A stretch of 64,000 nucleotides of DNA from Candidatus Krumholzibacteriota bacterium (lineage in GTDB: Bacteria > Krumholzibacteriota > Krumholzibacteriia > LZORAL124-64-63). A program made the translations under genes and the position numbers. The notes under the pieces were generated by a model. It saw nothing but the letters and a program-made list of their open reading frames with translations, did not search any database and was not told where the DNA came from. Position 1 is the first letter of the stretch, and each line of letters begins with the position of its first letter. The stretch lies in assembly GCA_022711765.1 (NCBI GenBank), contig JAKLEB010000001.1, positions 1,656,694 through 1,720,693 on the forward strand, read 5' to 3'. Shown one piece after another: positions 32,176-40,164 of this stretch.

Positions 32176-33258
32176 TCAGTAGAGGAAATGCAGGACGAGC
32201 TCGCCCTGCCAGTAGTCGGTTCCGTCGACCAGCTCGCCCGAGCGGACGTGGTAGTAGTTCGCCATCAACAGCGCCCCGAAGAACGGGCTGATGAGCGAAT
32301 CGACGCCGGCACCCCAACGGTTGCGGGTGCCGCTCTGGCTGCGGTGATCCGGGTCGTGGTAGCTGTAGGTGCCCCGCGCGTGGATCCCGCGCGCGACCTG
32401 ATAGGTCAATTCCTGGGAGATCAGCAGACCGTTGCGCGCGCCGTTGCCGGTCTCGTCCGCCTCGAAGACCCAGGTCGCCGGGCCCGCCGACGCGTAGCCG
32501 AAACCGCCCCACGCCCGCGTGTGGCCGACCGGCAGCTCGCGACGCACGACCGAGGCGCCGAGCGCGAGGTTCGCGGCCCCGACGCTCCGCCGCAGGGCCA
32601 GGCGGCCGGCGTAGCTCTGTCCGTTCTCGGCGCCGCCCTGCAGGAGCGAACCGGTGGCCTCCCACCACTGCCCGTGCGCGCCGAGCTCGACGCCGGCCTC
32701 GGTGAGCGCGGCCGGCGACGGGCTGCCGTTCTCGTCGAGCAGGAACTCGCGCGACGCCATCGTGTGGTCGTCCCAGTGCCAGCCGTAGTCGGGCGTGAAG
32801 CGGCCGGCCTTGAGGTAGCCGCCGCAAGGAAGCACGTACGCCAGGCCCGCATACTCTTGCGCCCCGCCCTTGCCGACCTCAACGTAGGCCGCGAAGCGAC
32901 GGTCCATCTGCACACCCACCGAGACGTCGGCCTGCATGTCGAGCTGCCCGCTGCGATCGTCCTCGCCCTGGTAGATCAGGCTTCGCAGGTCGAGGCCGAC
33001 GGTCACGGCCTCGCTGAGGTCGGGCCGGATCGCGGCGAGCTCCTCCGCGGTCGGCTTCAGGACGCTCAGTTCCTCGGGGACCAGCGCCATGGTCGCGTAG
33101 GTCGTGCGCAGCCCGCCGCCGGTCGGCTCGACGTGGCAGAGGGCGCAGCGCTGTCCATACCGGGCCGAGTAGCGCGGCAGCGCGCCCGCCGACGGCGCCT
33201 GGAGCATGATCGCGGACAGGGCGAGCAGCAGAACCCAGGGGATCGCGCGAGCACTCAC
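32176..33258 (-). CDS. Outer-membrane beta-barrel protein with N-terminal haem motif
   Basis: A 360-residue secreted protein. The signal peptide ends near residue 26. Residues 28-50 give YSARYGQRCALCHVEPTGG with one CXXCH haem motif (C38-H42). From residue about 85 to the end are alternating beta-strands rich in aromatic and charged residues, ending in a C-terminal aromatic (HFLY) as in outer-membrane barrels. The GTG start at 33258 follows AGAGGTG at the right distance. It is first in the cassette; the CRP-type site lies 118 bases upstream. It resembles a porin-cytochrome module in one chain, but conduction and family are unproven. Confidence 0.75.
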   Translation of the reverse strand: MSARAIPWVLLLALSAIMLQAPSAGALPRYSARYGQRCALCHVEPTGGGLRTTYATMALVPEELSVLKPTAEELAAIRPDLSEAVTVGLDLRSLIYQGEDDRSGQLDMQADVSVGVQMDRRFAAYVEVGKGGAQEYAGLAYVLPCGGYLKAGRFTPDYGWHWDDHTMASREFLLDENGSPSPAALTEAGVELGAHGQWWEATGSLLQGGAENGQSYAGRLALRRSVGAANLALGASVVRRELPVGHTRAWGGFGYASAGPATWVFEADETGNGARNGLLISQELTYQVARGIHARGTYSYHDPDHRSQSGTRNRWGAGVDSLISPFFGALLMANYYHVRSGELVDGTDYWQGELVLHFLY

Positions 33259-33347
33259 CGAACACCTCTTTCCGTCACTGTCGAGCCGGGCGTCGGCGGC
33301 TGGCGCCTCCGCCCTCCAGTGGCGAAGCGATCGAAGATTGGAAGACT

Positions 33348-33353
33348 ATGATA
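33348..33353 (-). promoter_or_regulatory. -10 box of the haem cassette promoter
   Basis: TATCAT on the minus strand (complement of 33348-33353) in a short AT-rich patch (33340-33362). Its centre is 33 bases from the centre of the TGTGA-N6-TCACA site, the spacing of a class II activator near -41.5. Start expected near 33341, about 83 bases before the gene. Confidence 0.5.
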
Positions 33354-33375
33354 ATCGTAAATAGGGCCAGGCGTG

Positions 33376-33391
33376 TGTGACCTGGGTCACA
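33376..33391 (-). promoter_or_regulatory. Perfect CRP-type operator upstream of the haem cassette
   Basis: TGTGACCTGGGTCACA: perfect TGTGA and TCACA half-sites with a 6-base spacer, and 7-bp inverted arms. It is between the glycosyltransferase end and the haem-barrel start, in the right place for class II activation of the cassette. The Crp/Fnr protein encoded at the end of the cassette has R-E-x-x-x-R in its recognition helix, which fits this sequence. Confidence 0.65.
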
Positions 33392-33418
33392 ATTTTCAAA
33401 AAAAACTACGCGGGATCG

Positions 33419-34621
33419 TCAGCGATGGGTCTCCAGGAGCCGCGCCAGCGCCGCCGTGTTCGATTCGACATCGTAACGCGCCACGATGGTCTGCCGCGCG
33501 GTCCCGCCGAGCCGCCGGCGAAGGTCGCGGTCGGTCAGGACGCGGGCGAGCGCGCTCGCGAGGCCCGCCGCATCCTCGGGCGCGACGAGAAGACCGTTCG
33601 CGCCGTCGTCGACCAGCTCGGGAACCCCCGAGATCCGGGTCGAAACGACCGGCAGGCCGCGCGCCATCGCTTCCATCATCGCGACCGGGATCCCATCCAT
33701 CTCGCCGCCCGCGCCCCGGCAGCAGGGCAGAACGAAAACGGCCGCCCGGGCGAACTCGCCGGCCATCTCGCCGTGAGGGACCACGCCGACCAGCTCGACC
33801 ACCTCGGCCAGGCCGAGCGCGTCGCGCCGCCGGCGCAGCGCAGCTTCCTCGGGTCCGCTGCCGACGAGCCGGCAACGAAAACGGCAGCCCTGGTCGCGCA
33901 GCAGGCCGCAGGCGTCGAGGAGGTACCGGAAACCCTTATAGTCGACGAGACGGCCCACCGCGAGCACGAGCGGCGGCTCGTCGTCGCTCGGCCCGGTCGC
34001 GGAGAAGGCGCCGGGGTCGACACCGCAGCGGATCACGGCGCAGCGATCGGGCGGTATGTCGAGGCGCTCCTGGAGCCACCGCCGGTTGAACTCGCTGATC
34101 ACCCGGATCGCGCGCGCTTCGCCGATCCGCCGGCGCGACAGGCCGCGCGGAAAGCGGCGCATGAAGATGTCGTGGGCATGGACGGCGACCGTATACGGGA
34201 TGGCGAAGACCCGGTGGACCACGCAGGCGTAGGTCGCGGCACTGTCCGCGAACTGGACGTGCACGAGCCGGCAGCCCTCGGCCGCGAGCTGCTCGCCCCA
34301 GGCGACGGCCTCCAGCACGTGGAGCTTGGTCTTGACCATCTCGACCGGATCCGGCCCGGCGGCGAGGACCAGCTCGGCGACGGTCCGCCACCACCGGATC
34401 GCCCGGCGGCCGCACGCCGCGCGTAGGTTCGCGGCCACGATCCGGCGGAGGCCCAGCGGACGCAGATAGCGCGTGCGTTCGATCTCGCCGCGCAGGTCGG
34501 CGGTCAGGAACGCCTCGGGCGGCCGGCGCACGGACCACGCCACGACGTCGAGCCGATCCAGCTCGGCCCGGGTAAACGTCGTGCTGTAATTGGGGTAGGT
34601 GTGGGTGAGGTACGCGATCAC
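33419..34621 (-). CDS. GT4-family glycosyltransferase
   Basis: A 400-residue cytoplasmic enzyme with two Rossmann-like domains. N-terminus IAYLTHTYPNYSTTF, acceptor-side VHAHDIF, RVISEFNR, and C-terminal donor motifs VLAVGRLVDYKGFRYLL, LVGSGPEE and MDGIPVAMMEAMARGLPVVST with the E-x7-E pair of GT4. It adds a sugar to a glycolipid or polysaccharide; donor unknown. The ATG overlaps the stop of the next glycosyltransferase (ATGA), so the pair is coupled. The 160 bases downstream hold the CRP site of the haem cassette. Confidence 0.9.
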   Translation of the reverse strand: MIAYLTHTYPNYSTTFTRAELDRLDVVAWSVRRPPEAFLTADLRGEIERTRYLRPLGLRRIVAANLRAACGRRAIRWWRTVAELVLAAGPDPVEMVKTKLHVLEAVAWGEQLAAEGCRLVHVQFADSAATYACVVHRVFAIPYTVAVHAHDIFMRRFPRGLSRRRIGEARAIRVISEFNRRWLQERLDIPPDRCAVIRCGVDPGAFSATGPSDDEPPLVLAVGRLVDYKGFRYLLDACGLLRDQGCRFRCRLVGSGPEEAALRRRRDALGLAEVVELVGVVPHGEMAGEFARAAVFVLPCCRGAGGEMDGIPVAMMEAMARGLPVVSTRISGVPELVDDGANGLLVAPEDAAGLASALARVLTDRDLRRRLGGTARQTIVARYDVESNTAALARLLETHR

Positions 34622-35766
34622 GCGCGCCGGACCTCCTCGTAAACGGCCCAGGTCTCGCGGGCGCAGCGTTCCCAGCTGAACGCGCCGGCGGCGGCCGCCC
34701 GACCCCGTTCGCCGTACTCAGCGGCGCGAGCCGGATCCGCGAGCAGGTCGGCGAGCGCATCGGCCAGCGCCTGGTCGTCGCCGGCTGGCACGACGCGCCC
34801 GCAGCCGGATTCGCGAACGGTGTGGCCGAGCGCGCCGGTGTCCGTCGCGACCACCGGGCGGCCGGCCGTCATCGCCTGGAAGACCACGCCGCTCTGGGTG
34901 ATGCCGCGGTACGGCAGGGCGACCACGTCGGCAGCGGCGAAGTAGGCGTCGACCTGCGCGTCCTCGACGAAGACGGGGCGGAAATCGACGGCGCCGCGCA
35001 GGTCGAGCCGGTCGATCTCGGCGGTGATCACCGCGGGGTCGAGATGGCGCAACCTGCCCGCCGCGAGCAACCGGGCATCCGGCACGCGCTCGCGGACGGC
35101 AGCCATCGCCCGCACCAATCCGTCGAGGTTCTTCTCCCGCCGGATCTCGCCGAAGAAGAGCACGAGCGGCGCCCCGGCCGGGATTCCCAGCAAACGCCGA
35201 GCTGCGCCGCGGTCGACCGGCGTCGTGCGGAACCCGTCGTAACTGCCGTGCGGGACCACGCGGATGCGGTCGGCCGGCAGGTCGAAGCAGCGGGCGAGCT
35301 CGGGCGCATTCGCCTCGTGGTGGACGATGAGGCGGGCGGCGGCGCCGTACGTGCGCCGCAGCATTCCCGGCGAGCCCGCCTTCACGGCCTCCCAGGTGTT
35401 GATGTCGTGGACGGTCAGGACGAGGCGCCGGCGCAACGGGCCGAACGCCTGCGCCGTGAGCGCCTCCAGCGGCGGCAGCACGTTGAAGTGTTGCCAGTGG
35501 ACCACGTCGAAGCCGCCACGGCGAACGGCGGCGACCATGCGCACGGTCGCGGCGAGGTACCGCAGGCCCTTGGCCACGAGGTTGGGCTGCGCGCGCAGGT
35601 CCGGAAATCCGCGCCAGACGCCACCCTGCGGCTCTTCACCGCGCGGAAAGCACGCAGCGGAGAAGATGGTGACGCGGCCGCCGAGGCGCTCCAGCTCGCG
35701 GGCCAGGCCGAGGTCGTACTTCCACATGCCCGGCATGGCATGCGTCTCGACGAGGGCGATCTTCAT
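34618..35766 (-). CDS. GT4-family glycosyltransferase
   Basis: A 382-residue enzyme. MKIALVETHAMPGMW start, LTVHDINTWEAVKAGSPG, VVPHGSYDGF, and LVLFFGEIRREKNLDGLVRAM with VALPYRGITQSGVVFQAMTAGRPVVAT in the donor half; E-x7-E present in modified form. It is 4 bases upstream of a second GT4 gene with which it overlaps. The pair probably builds a surface glycan. No SD precedes the ATG, and a promoter at 35773-35801 would start transcription at its first base. Confidence 0.88.
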   Translation of the reverse strand: MKIALVETHAMPGMWKYDLGLARELERLGGRVTIFSAACFPRGEEPQGGVWRGFPDLRAQPNLVAKGLRYLAATVRMVAAVRRGGFDVVHWQHFNVLPPLEALTAQAFGPLRRRLVLTVHDINTWEAVKAGSPGMLRRTYGAAARLIVHHEANAPELARCFDLPADRIRVVPHGSYDGFRTTPVDRGAARRLLGIPAGAPLVLFFGEIRREKNLDGLVRAMAAVRERVPDARLLAAGRLRHLDPAVITAEIDRLDLRGAVDFRPVFVEDAQVDAYFAAADVVALPYRGITQSGVVFQAMTAGRPVVATDTGALGHTVRESGCGRVVPAGDDQALADALADLLADPARAAEYGERGRAAAAGAFSWERCARETWAVYEEVRRA

Positions 35767-35772
35767 AGACCG

Positions 35773-35801
35773 AGTGTAGTACGTCGGCGGCGCCAGGGAA
35801 A
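35773..35801 (-). promoter_or_regulatory. Candidate leaderless promoter of the glycosyltransferase pair
   Basis: On the minus strand TTTCCC (complement of 35796-35801), a 17-base spacer and TACACT (35773-35778). A start 7 bases after the -10 box lands on 35766, the A of the ATG. The gene has no Shine-Dalgarno sequence. The -35 box is one base off TTGCCC used by other candidates here. Confidence 0.38.
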
Positions 35802-35919
35802 CTGCCCCTTCACGTCGCGGACGATCGGCGGCACCCCGGACGCCCGGCCGTTGATGGGGCGACCGCCGCATGGTATCCTCCACCGGCCACCCCGGTGATC
35901 CCGTTCGAGGTGAGGCGCC

Positions 35920-36540
35920 ATGGGTCGCCCGTATCTACTGTGGTTGCTTCTCGGCCTCAGCGTGCCGTCGGGCGCCGACCAGGGCGGCGGCGACCCGGGA
36001 CGATTCATCGCGGTGCCGGCGCACGGCGAGGTCCAGTTGCTGTGGCAATCGCCGGGAGCTCAGGCCTGGCAATTCCGGGTCGAGGCTCGCCGCGCCGAGA
36101 ACGCGTGGACGGTCGCGGTCCGGGGTGACGCCGCCGGATTCACGGCCCTCGACGCCGATCCGCGGCTCGAGCAGGGCGGCCGGATCCTCTACAGCCTGTA
36201 CGAACTCGAGGACGAGACCTGGACCCTGGTCACCGAGGTCTGGGCGACGGTGCCGGCAGCCGAGACGATCGAGCTCGTGGGCGCGAGCCCCAATCCGTTC
36301 AACCCGCGGACGGAGATCGTGGTGAGCGTCGACGGGCTCGGCTCGCTCGATCTGGCGATCTTCGATCTGCGGGGCCGGCGCGTGGCGACCCTCGTCGCGG
36401 GCGAACTGGCGGCGGGGGTCCACCGGGTCGGCTGGGACGGACGCGACGACGCGGGACGGAGCGTTCCCGCGGGCACCTACCTGTGCCGCCTCAAGGTCGA
36501 CGCGGTCCAGCGCTCCCTGAAACTGACCCTGACCCCGTGA
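35920..36540 (+). CDS. Small secreted protein with FlgD-like tail
   Basis: A 206-residue secreted protein: signal peptide to about residue 18, a beta-rich domain (residues 25-115) of no known family, and a C-terminal FlgD-like Ig domain (GASPNPFNPRTEIVVS, WDGRDDAGRSVPAGTYLCRL) ending in LTLTP. The N-terminal part carries VQLLWQSPGAQAWQFRVEAR, a fibronectin-like or carbohydrate-binding style strand pattern. A good ribosome site (GAGGTGAGG) precedes the ATG. Free-standing between divergent genes. Confidence 0.8.
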   Translation: MGRPYLLWLLLGLSVPSGADQGGGDPGRFIAVPAHGEVQLLWQSPGAQAWQFRVEARRAENAWTVAVRGDAAGFTALDADPRLEQGGRILYSLYELEDETWTLVTEVWATVPAAETIELVGASPNPFNPRTEIVVSVDGLGSLDLAIFDLRGRRVATLVAGELAAGVHRVGWDGRDDAGRSVPAGTYLCRLKVDAVQRSLKLTLTP

Positions 36541-36579
36541 GCAGGTCGGCCCGGCCAGCCGCGCCGGGCCCGGTCCGCG

Positions 36580-37077
36580 CTACTCCGCGGGCGCCTGCGC
36601 GCCGCGGGAGCGGCTGCGTTCGATGCTCTGCAGCGCCAGGTAGTCCTTGCCGAAGCGCGCGAGGTTCGCCAGCTCGGTGTCGAACTGATCGTAATGGCGT
36701 TCCTCGTCCGCCACGAGCTCCTCGAAGATCTGCTTGCTCATCGCGTCGGCGTTCTGCGAGCACTCGTTCGCCCAGCGATTGTAGTCTCCAGCGCTGTGTT
36801 CCTCCATGCTCGCGGCCAGCTCGAGCATCGCCTTGACATCAGTGATCGGCTTCACCGGATCGGAGACGGTCATCGCGACGTCGCCCTTGAGGAACAGGAT
36901 CCGCTCCGCGAGCTTCTCGACGTGCAGCATCTCCTCGACGGCGGTCCGCTTGAAGAGCAGCGCGAGCAGGTCGAATCCCTGGTCGTCGCAATGGAAATGC
37001 CAGTACATGTACTGATGGACGGCGCTCAGCTCGTCGCCGACGGCTCTGTTCAGCAGATCGATGCTCTTTTCGTGCAT
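36580..37077 (-). CDS. bfr: Bacterioferritin
   Basis: A 165-residue ferritin-like iron store. Four-helix bundle with E18-type ligand (VGDELSAVHQYMYWHFH), E-x-M-x-x-H (EEMLHVEKLAERILFL) and EERHYDQFD. The Met in EEML sits at the place of Met52, the haem ligand in E. coli Bfr, so haem is likely. The length is normal. AGAGGGGACG precedes the ATG at 37077. A free-standing unit with its own promoter. Confidence 0.9.
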   Translation of the reverse strand: MHEKSIDLLNRAVGDELSAVHQYMYWHFHCDDQGFDLLALLFKRTAVEEMLHVEKLAERILFLKGDVAMTVSDPVKPITDVKAMLELAASMEEHSAGDYNRWANECSQNADAMSKQIFEELVADEERHYDQFDTELANLARFGKDYLALQSIERSRSRGAQAPAE

Positions 37078-37148
37078 GACGTCCCCTCTGGACTGGTCGT
37101 GGATCGCGCGGCGCGCCAGCGGCGCGCGGCTCGGTTTCGTCGGGATCC

Positions 37149-37177
37149 AACGTAAGCCCCGGCCTGGCGGGGGGCAA
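37149..37177 (-). promoter_or_regulatory. Candidate promoter of the bacterioferritin gene
   Basis: On the minus strand TTGCCC (complement of 37172-37177), a 17-base spacer and TACGTT (37149-37154). Start near 37142 gives a leader of about 65 bases. No Fur box was noticed. Confidence 0.4.
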
Positions 37178-37225
37178 CCGCGAAGCGCCGGCCCGCCGCC
37201 GGGCGGACAGCCTCTCGCCGGGCGA

Positions 37226-38035
37226 TCACGGACGATAGTACTCGAGCGCCTTCGGCAGATGCTCGTTCAGCTTCCGGATACGCGTCTCGTCCGACGGATG
37301 GGTGCTCATGAACTCGGGCGGACTCGCGCCGCCCTGAGCGCTCATCCGCTCCCAGAACGCCGGCGCTTGCCGCGGATCGTACCCGGCCATGGCCATGAAG
37401 ATCAGCCCCATCTGGTCGGCCTCGCCTTCCTGCAGGCGGCTATACGGCAACAGGGCACCGTACTGGGCGCCCACGGCAAAGGCTGTCATCCAGAGCTGCT
37501 GGGTCGCCTGCGGCTTGCTCTGGAGCGCCTCGCTCAGCGCCATGCCGCCCAGCTGCGCGAGCAGTCCCTGGCTCATCCGCTCGCCGCCGTGCTCGGCGAT
37601 CGCGTGGGCCACTTCGTGGCCCATCACGACCGCGATGCCGGTCTCGTCCTTGCAGACCGGCAGGATCCCGGTGTAGAAGGCGACCTTGCCACCCGGCATG
37701 CACCAGGCGTTCACGTCATCGCTCTCGATCAGGTTGAACTCCCAGGCATAGCCAGCGAGCTGGTCGCCGAGACCCTCCTGGGTCATGTACCGCTCGACCG
37801 CGCCCTGGATCCGCGCCCCCACGCGCTTGACCATCGCGGTCTGGGCCGCATCCTTGGACAGCTGGCTGGCCTGGATGACCTCAGTGTATTGCTGATAGCT
37901 CATGGCCTGCATCTGGCTCGCCGGAATCAGGCTGAGCTGCTTGCGGCCGGTCAGAGGGACCGTGGCGCAGGCCGTGATCAGGGCGATTGCGGCGAGCAGG
38001 ATCACGAGTGATCTGCGGGTGGTGGGGTGGGTCAT
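37226..38035 (-). CDS. M48-family metalloprotease lipoprotein
   Basis: A 269-residue envelope protease. The signal ends in ITAC (C23 lipid site) and the mature part has HEVAH, the zinc motif, and third ligand Glu in LQEGEADQMGL. The family (LoiP/BepA-like) cleaves or helps fold outer-membrane proteins. MSTHPSDETRIRKLNEHLP near the end is the family tail. ATG at 38035. Probably outer-membrane quality control. Confidence 0.9.
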   Translation of the reverse strand: MTHPTTRRSLVILLAAIALITACATVPLTGRKQLSLIPASQMQAMSYQQYTEVIQASQLSKDAAQTAMVKRVGARIQGAVERYMTQEGLGDQLAGYAWEFNLIESDDVNAWCMPGGKVAFYTGILPVCKDETGIAVVMGHEVAHAIAEHGGERMSQGLLAQLGGMALSEALQSKPQATQQLWMTAFAVGAQYGALLPYSRLQEGEADQMGLIFMAMAGYDPRQAPAFWERMSAQGGASPPEFMSTHPSDETRIRKLNEHLPKALEYYRP

Positions 38036-38298
38036 GGCAACGACCTCTGGGTTGGAGCCGATCCGCCGGATACTCCGGAATCAACATATCCGACGGTTCC
38101 GCCGGAAGCCACCGGGAAACCGCGACTCACGATCTGCCTGGCGCGGCGGCGGTTCCGGCGCGAGGTCGAGATCGTGCCGCTCCCGGCGCCAGCCGGCGCG
38201 CGACGGGTCTCTGGTTTTCCCCATCACGGCGATGTGTTACGGTCCGCGGGGGCGGGCGATTCGATCCGGCGGCTTCGACGATTCGAGGAATCCGGCGC

Positions 38299-40161
38299 GT
38301 GTGCGGCATCTGCGGCATCTATCGGCTCGCGGCCGGAGGACAAGACGAAGCGGTTGTCCGCGCCATGAACGGCCGGCTGGTCCGGCGCGGCCCCGACGAC
38401 GAGGGCGTGGCCGTGATCGGCCGGGCGACCCGCGGGAATCGCCGGCTCGCGATCCAGGATCTCACCGCAGCGGGACACATGCCCATGGCGAGCGCGAGCG
38501 GCCGCCTCGTGGTGACGTTCAACGGCGAGATCTACAACCACCGCGAACTCGCGCACGAGCTGGACCTGTCCCCGACGGCTCGCCGGTCCCGATCGGACAC
38601 GGAGGTCCTGCTGGAAGCGTGGGAGCGGTGGGGCGAGGCCGCGCTCGATCGTCTCGTCGGACAATGGGCGTTCGCGCTGCACGATCGACGGGACGACCGT
38701 CTCTGGCTCGCGCGCGATCGGTTCGGTGAAAAGCCGCTCTTCTACCATCTGGACCCGGCCACGCTGACCTTCGCCTCGAGCATCGCTGCGTTGCTGGCCG
38801 CGCCGTGGGTCCCGCGCGAGCTCGATCCGGAGTCCCTGATCGAGTACCTCACCCTCCGCTACGTGGTCGCGCCCCGCACCGTCCTGCAGGGAGTGGCGAA
38901 GCTGCCGCCCGGGCATCTCCTGCGGGTCGATCCGGGCGGCATGGAGATGCGGCGCTGGTGGACGCCGCGCTTCCGGCCCGCCGCCGCGCGCCGCAAGAAC
39001 GGCGAACTCGTCGAGCAATTCGGCGAGCTTCTCACCCGGGCCGCCCGTCGCTGCCTCGTCGGCGACGTCCCGGTCGCCCTGTTCCTCTCCGATGGGATCG
39101 ACAGCAACAGCATCAAGCAGGCGTTGACGGCGAGCCGCCGCGACGTCCCCAGCTACACGTTCGTGCCCGTCAGCGGAGAGGGCAGCCCCCACCTGGGCGG
39201 AACCACGGCCGAGGGCGCGGTCGAGGTGTGCGTGCCGTCGGCTCATCGAGTGGAACAGATGGTGCCGGCCTTCGCCTCGCTCACCGAGCCCGTGGGCGAC
39301 GGCGCCGCCCTGGCGGTGTGGCTGCTGGTGCGCGGCGCCCGCTCGCAGGCGACGGTCTTCCTGTGCGGTCACGGCGGCGACGAGGTCCTCGGCGGTTATC
39401 GGCTGGGCTACGACGGCTTCCGCCTCGCTCTCCTGCGCGCGCTCTCCGGTCTACCGGCGCGCTGGCTGCGTCGCCGCACGGAACGCTACGTCCACGGTCC
39501 CGAACCGTTCGCCTTGCGCTGGCAGCGCGTCCGGCGCGCACCGCGGGGTCGGACGCCGGACGCGGTGCGTTACCTCATCCACAAGCCGCTGCCGCTGGAC
39601 GATCTCCGCGCATTGCTGGGGCGGACGGAGGGGCCGTCGCAGTACCTGGAGACCGTGGACCGGTTATACGCCGCGAGTGGAGGCGAACACGCCCTGGACC
39701 GCATCCAGGAGGTGATGCTGCAGACGTTCCTGTCCGCGAATCTCGTCTCGTGGGCGGACTCGGTCGCCATGGACGCGTCGGCCGAAATGCGCCTGCCGTT
39801 CCTCGACCGCGACCTGGTGGAATTCGTACTCGGGCTGCCGCCGGGCCAGCGAGCAGCGTTCCGGCCGCGCCGCGACTGCACCAAGCTGATCCTGCGCCGC
39901 TGGGGTCGCGGGCGCCTCGACGAGGCGATCCTGCGGCGCGGCAAGCGTGGATTCCCTTTCGGCAACCTCCCGCAGCTGCTGGCCAGCGACGGCGCGACGC
40001 TGCGCGGCCGGCTGCTCGACTCCGGGCCGCTGAGACGCGACTTGCCCGGCCTCGAAGCCTGGCTCGGTCATCCTGCCGAGTACTTCCGGGAACCGTGGGA
40101 GGGGACGCTCTGGGCGCTGGTCGCCCTGGGGATCTGGTGCGACGAACTGGGGATCGGCTAG
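38299..40161 (+). CDS. asnB: Asparagine synthase (glutamine-hydrolysing)-type amidotransferase
   Basis: A 620-residue enzyme. Glutaminase domain starts at Cys right after the initiator (MCGICGIYR), with RGPDDEG and FNGEIYNHREL; the synthase half has an ATP PP-loop SDGIDS (264-269) instead of the usual SGGxDS, and later FLCGHGGDEVLGGY. This Asp-for-Gly form is seen in AsnB-like enzymes of surface-polysaccharide loci, so glycan amidation is as likely as asparagine synthesis. Two GTs lie 2.5 kb away. The GTG start at 38299 has GAGGAA at 8 bases; the longer frame would bury the catalytic Cys. Confidence 0.88.
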   Translation: MCGICGIYRLAAGGQDEAVVRAMNGRLVRRGPDDEGVAVIGRATRGNRRLAIQDLTAAGHMPMASASGRLVVTFNGEIYNHRELAHELDLSPTARRSRSDTEVLLEAWERWGEAALDRLVGQWAFALHDRRDDRLWLARDRFGEKPLFYHLDPATLTFASSIAALLAAPWVPRELDPESLIEYLTLRYVVAPRTVLQGVAKLPPGHLLRVDPGGMEMRRWWTPRFRPAAARRKNGELVEQFGELLTRAARRCLVGDVPVALFLSDGIDSNSIKQALTASRRDVPSYTFVPVSGEGSPHLGGTTAEGAVEVCVPSAHRVEQMVPAFASLTEPVGDGAALAVWLLVRGARSQATVFLCGHGGDEVLGGYRLGYDGFRLALLRALSGLPARWLRRRTERYVHGPEPFALRWQRVRRAPRGRTPDAVRYLIHKPLPLDDLRALLGRTEGPSQYLETVDRLYAASGGEHALDRIQEVMLQTFLSANLVSWADSVAMDASAEMRLPFLDRDLVEFVLGLPPGQRAAFRPRRDCTKLILRRWGRGRLDEAILRRGKRGFPFGNLPQLLASDGATLRGRLLDSGPLRRDLPGLEAWLGHPAEYFREPWEGTLWALVALGIWCDELGIG

Positions 40162-40164
40162 GCG

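Noticed and set aside
33376..33415. The TGTGA palindrome as a terminator of the glycosyltransferase gene
   Set aside because: In the direction of that transcript the T-run comes before the hairpin, not after it, so it does not fit an intrinsic terminator.
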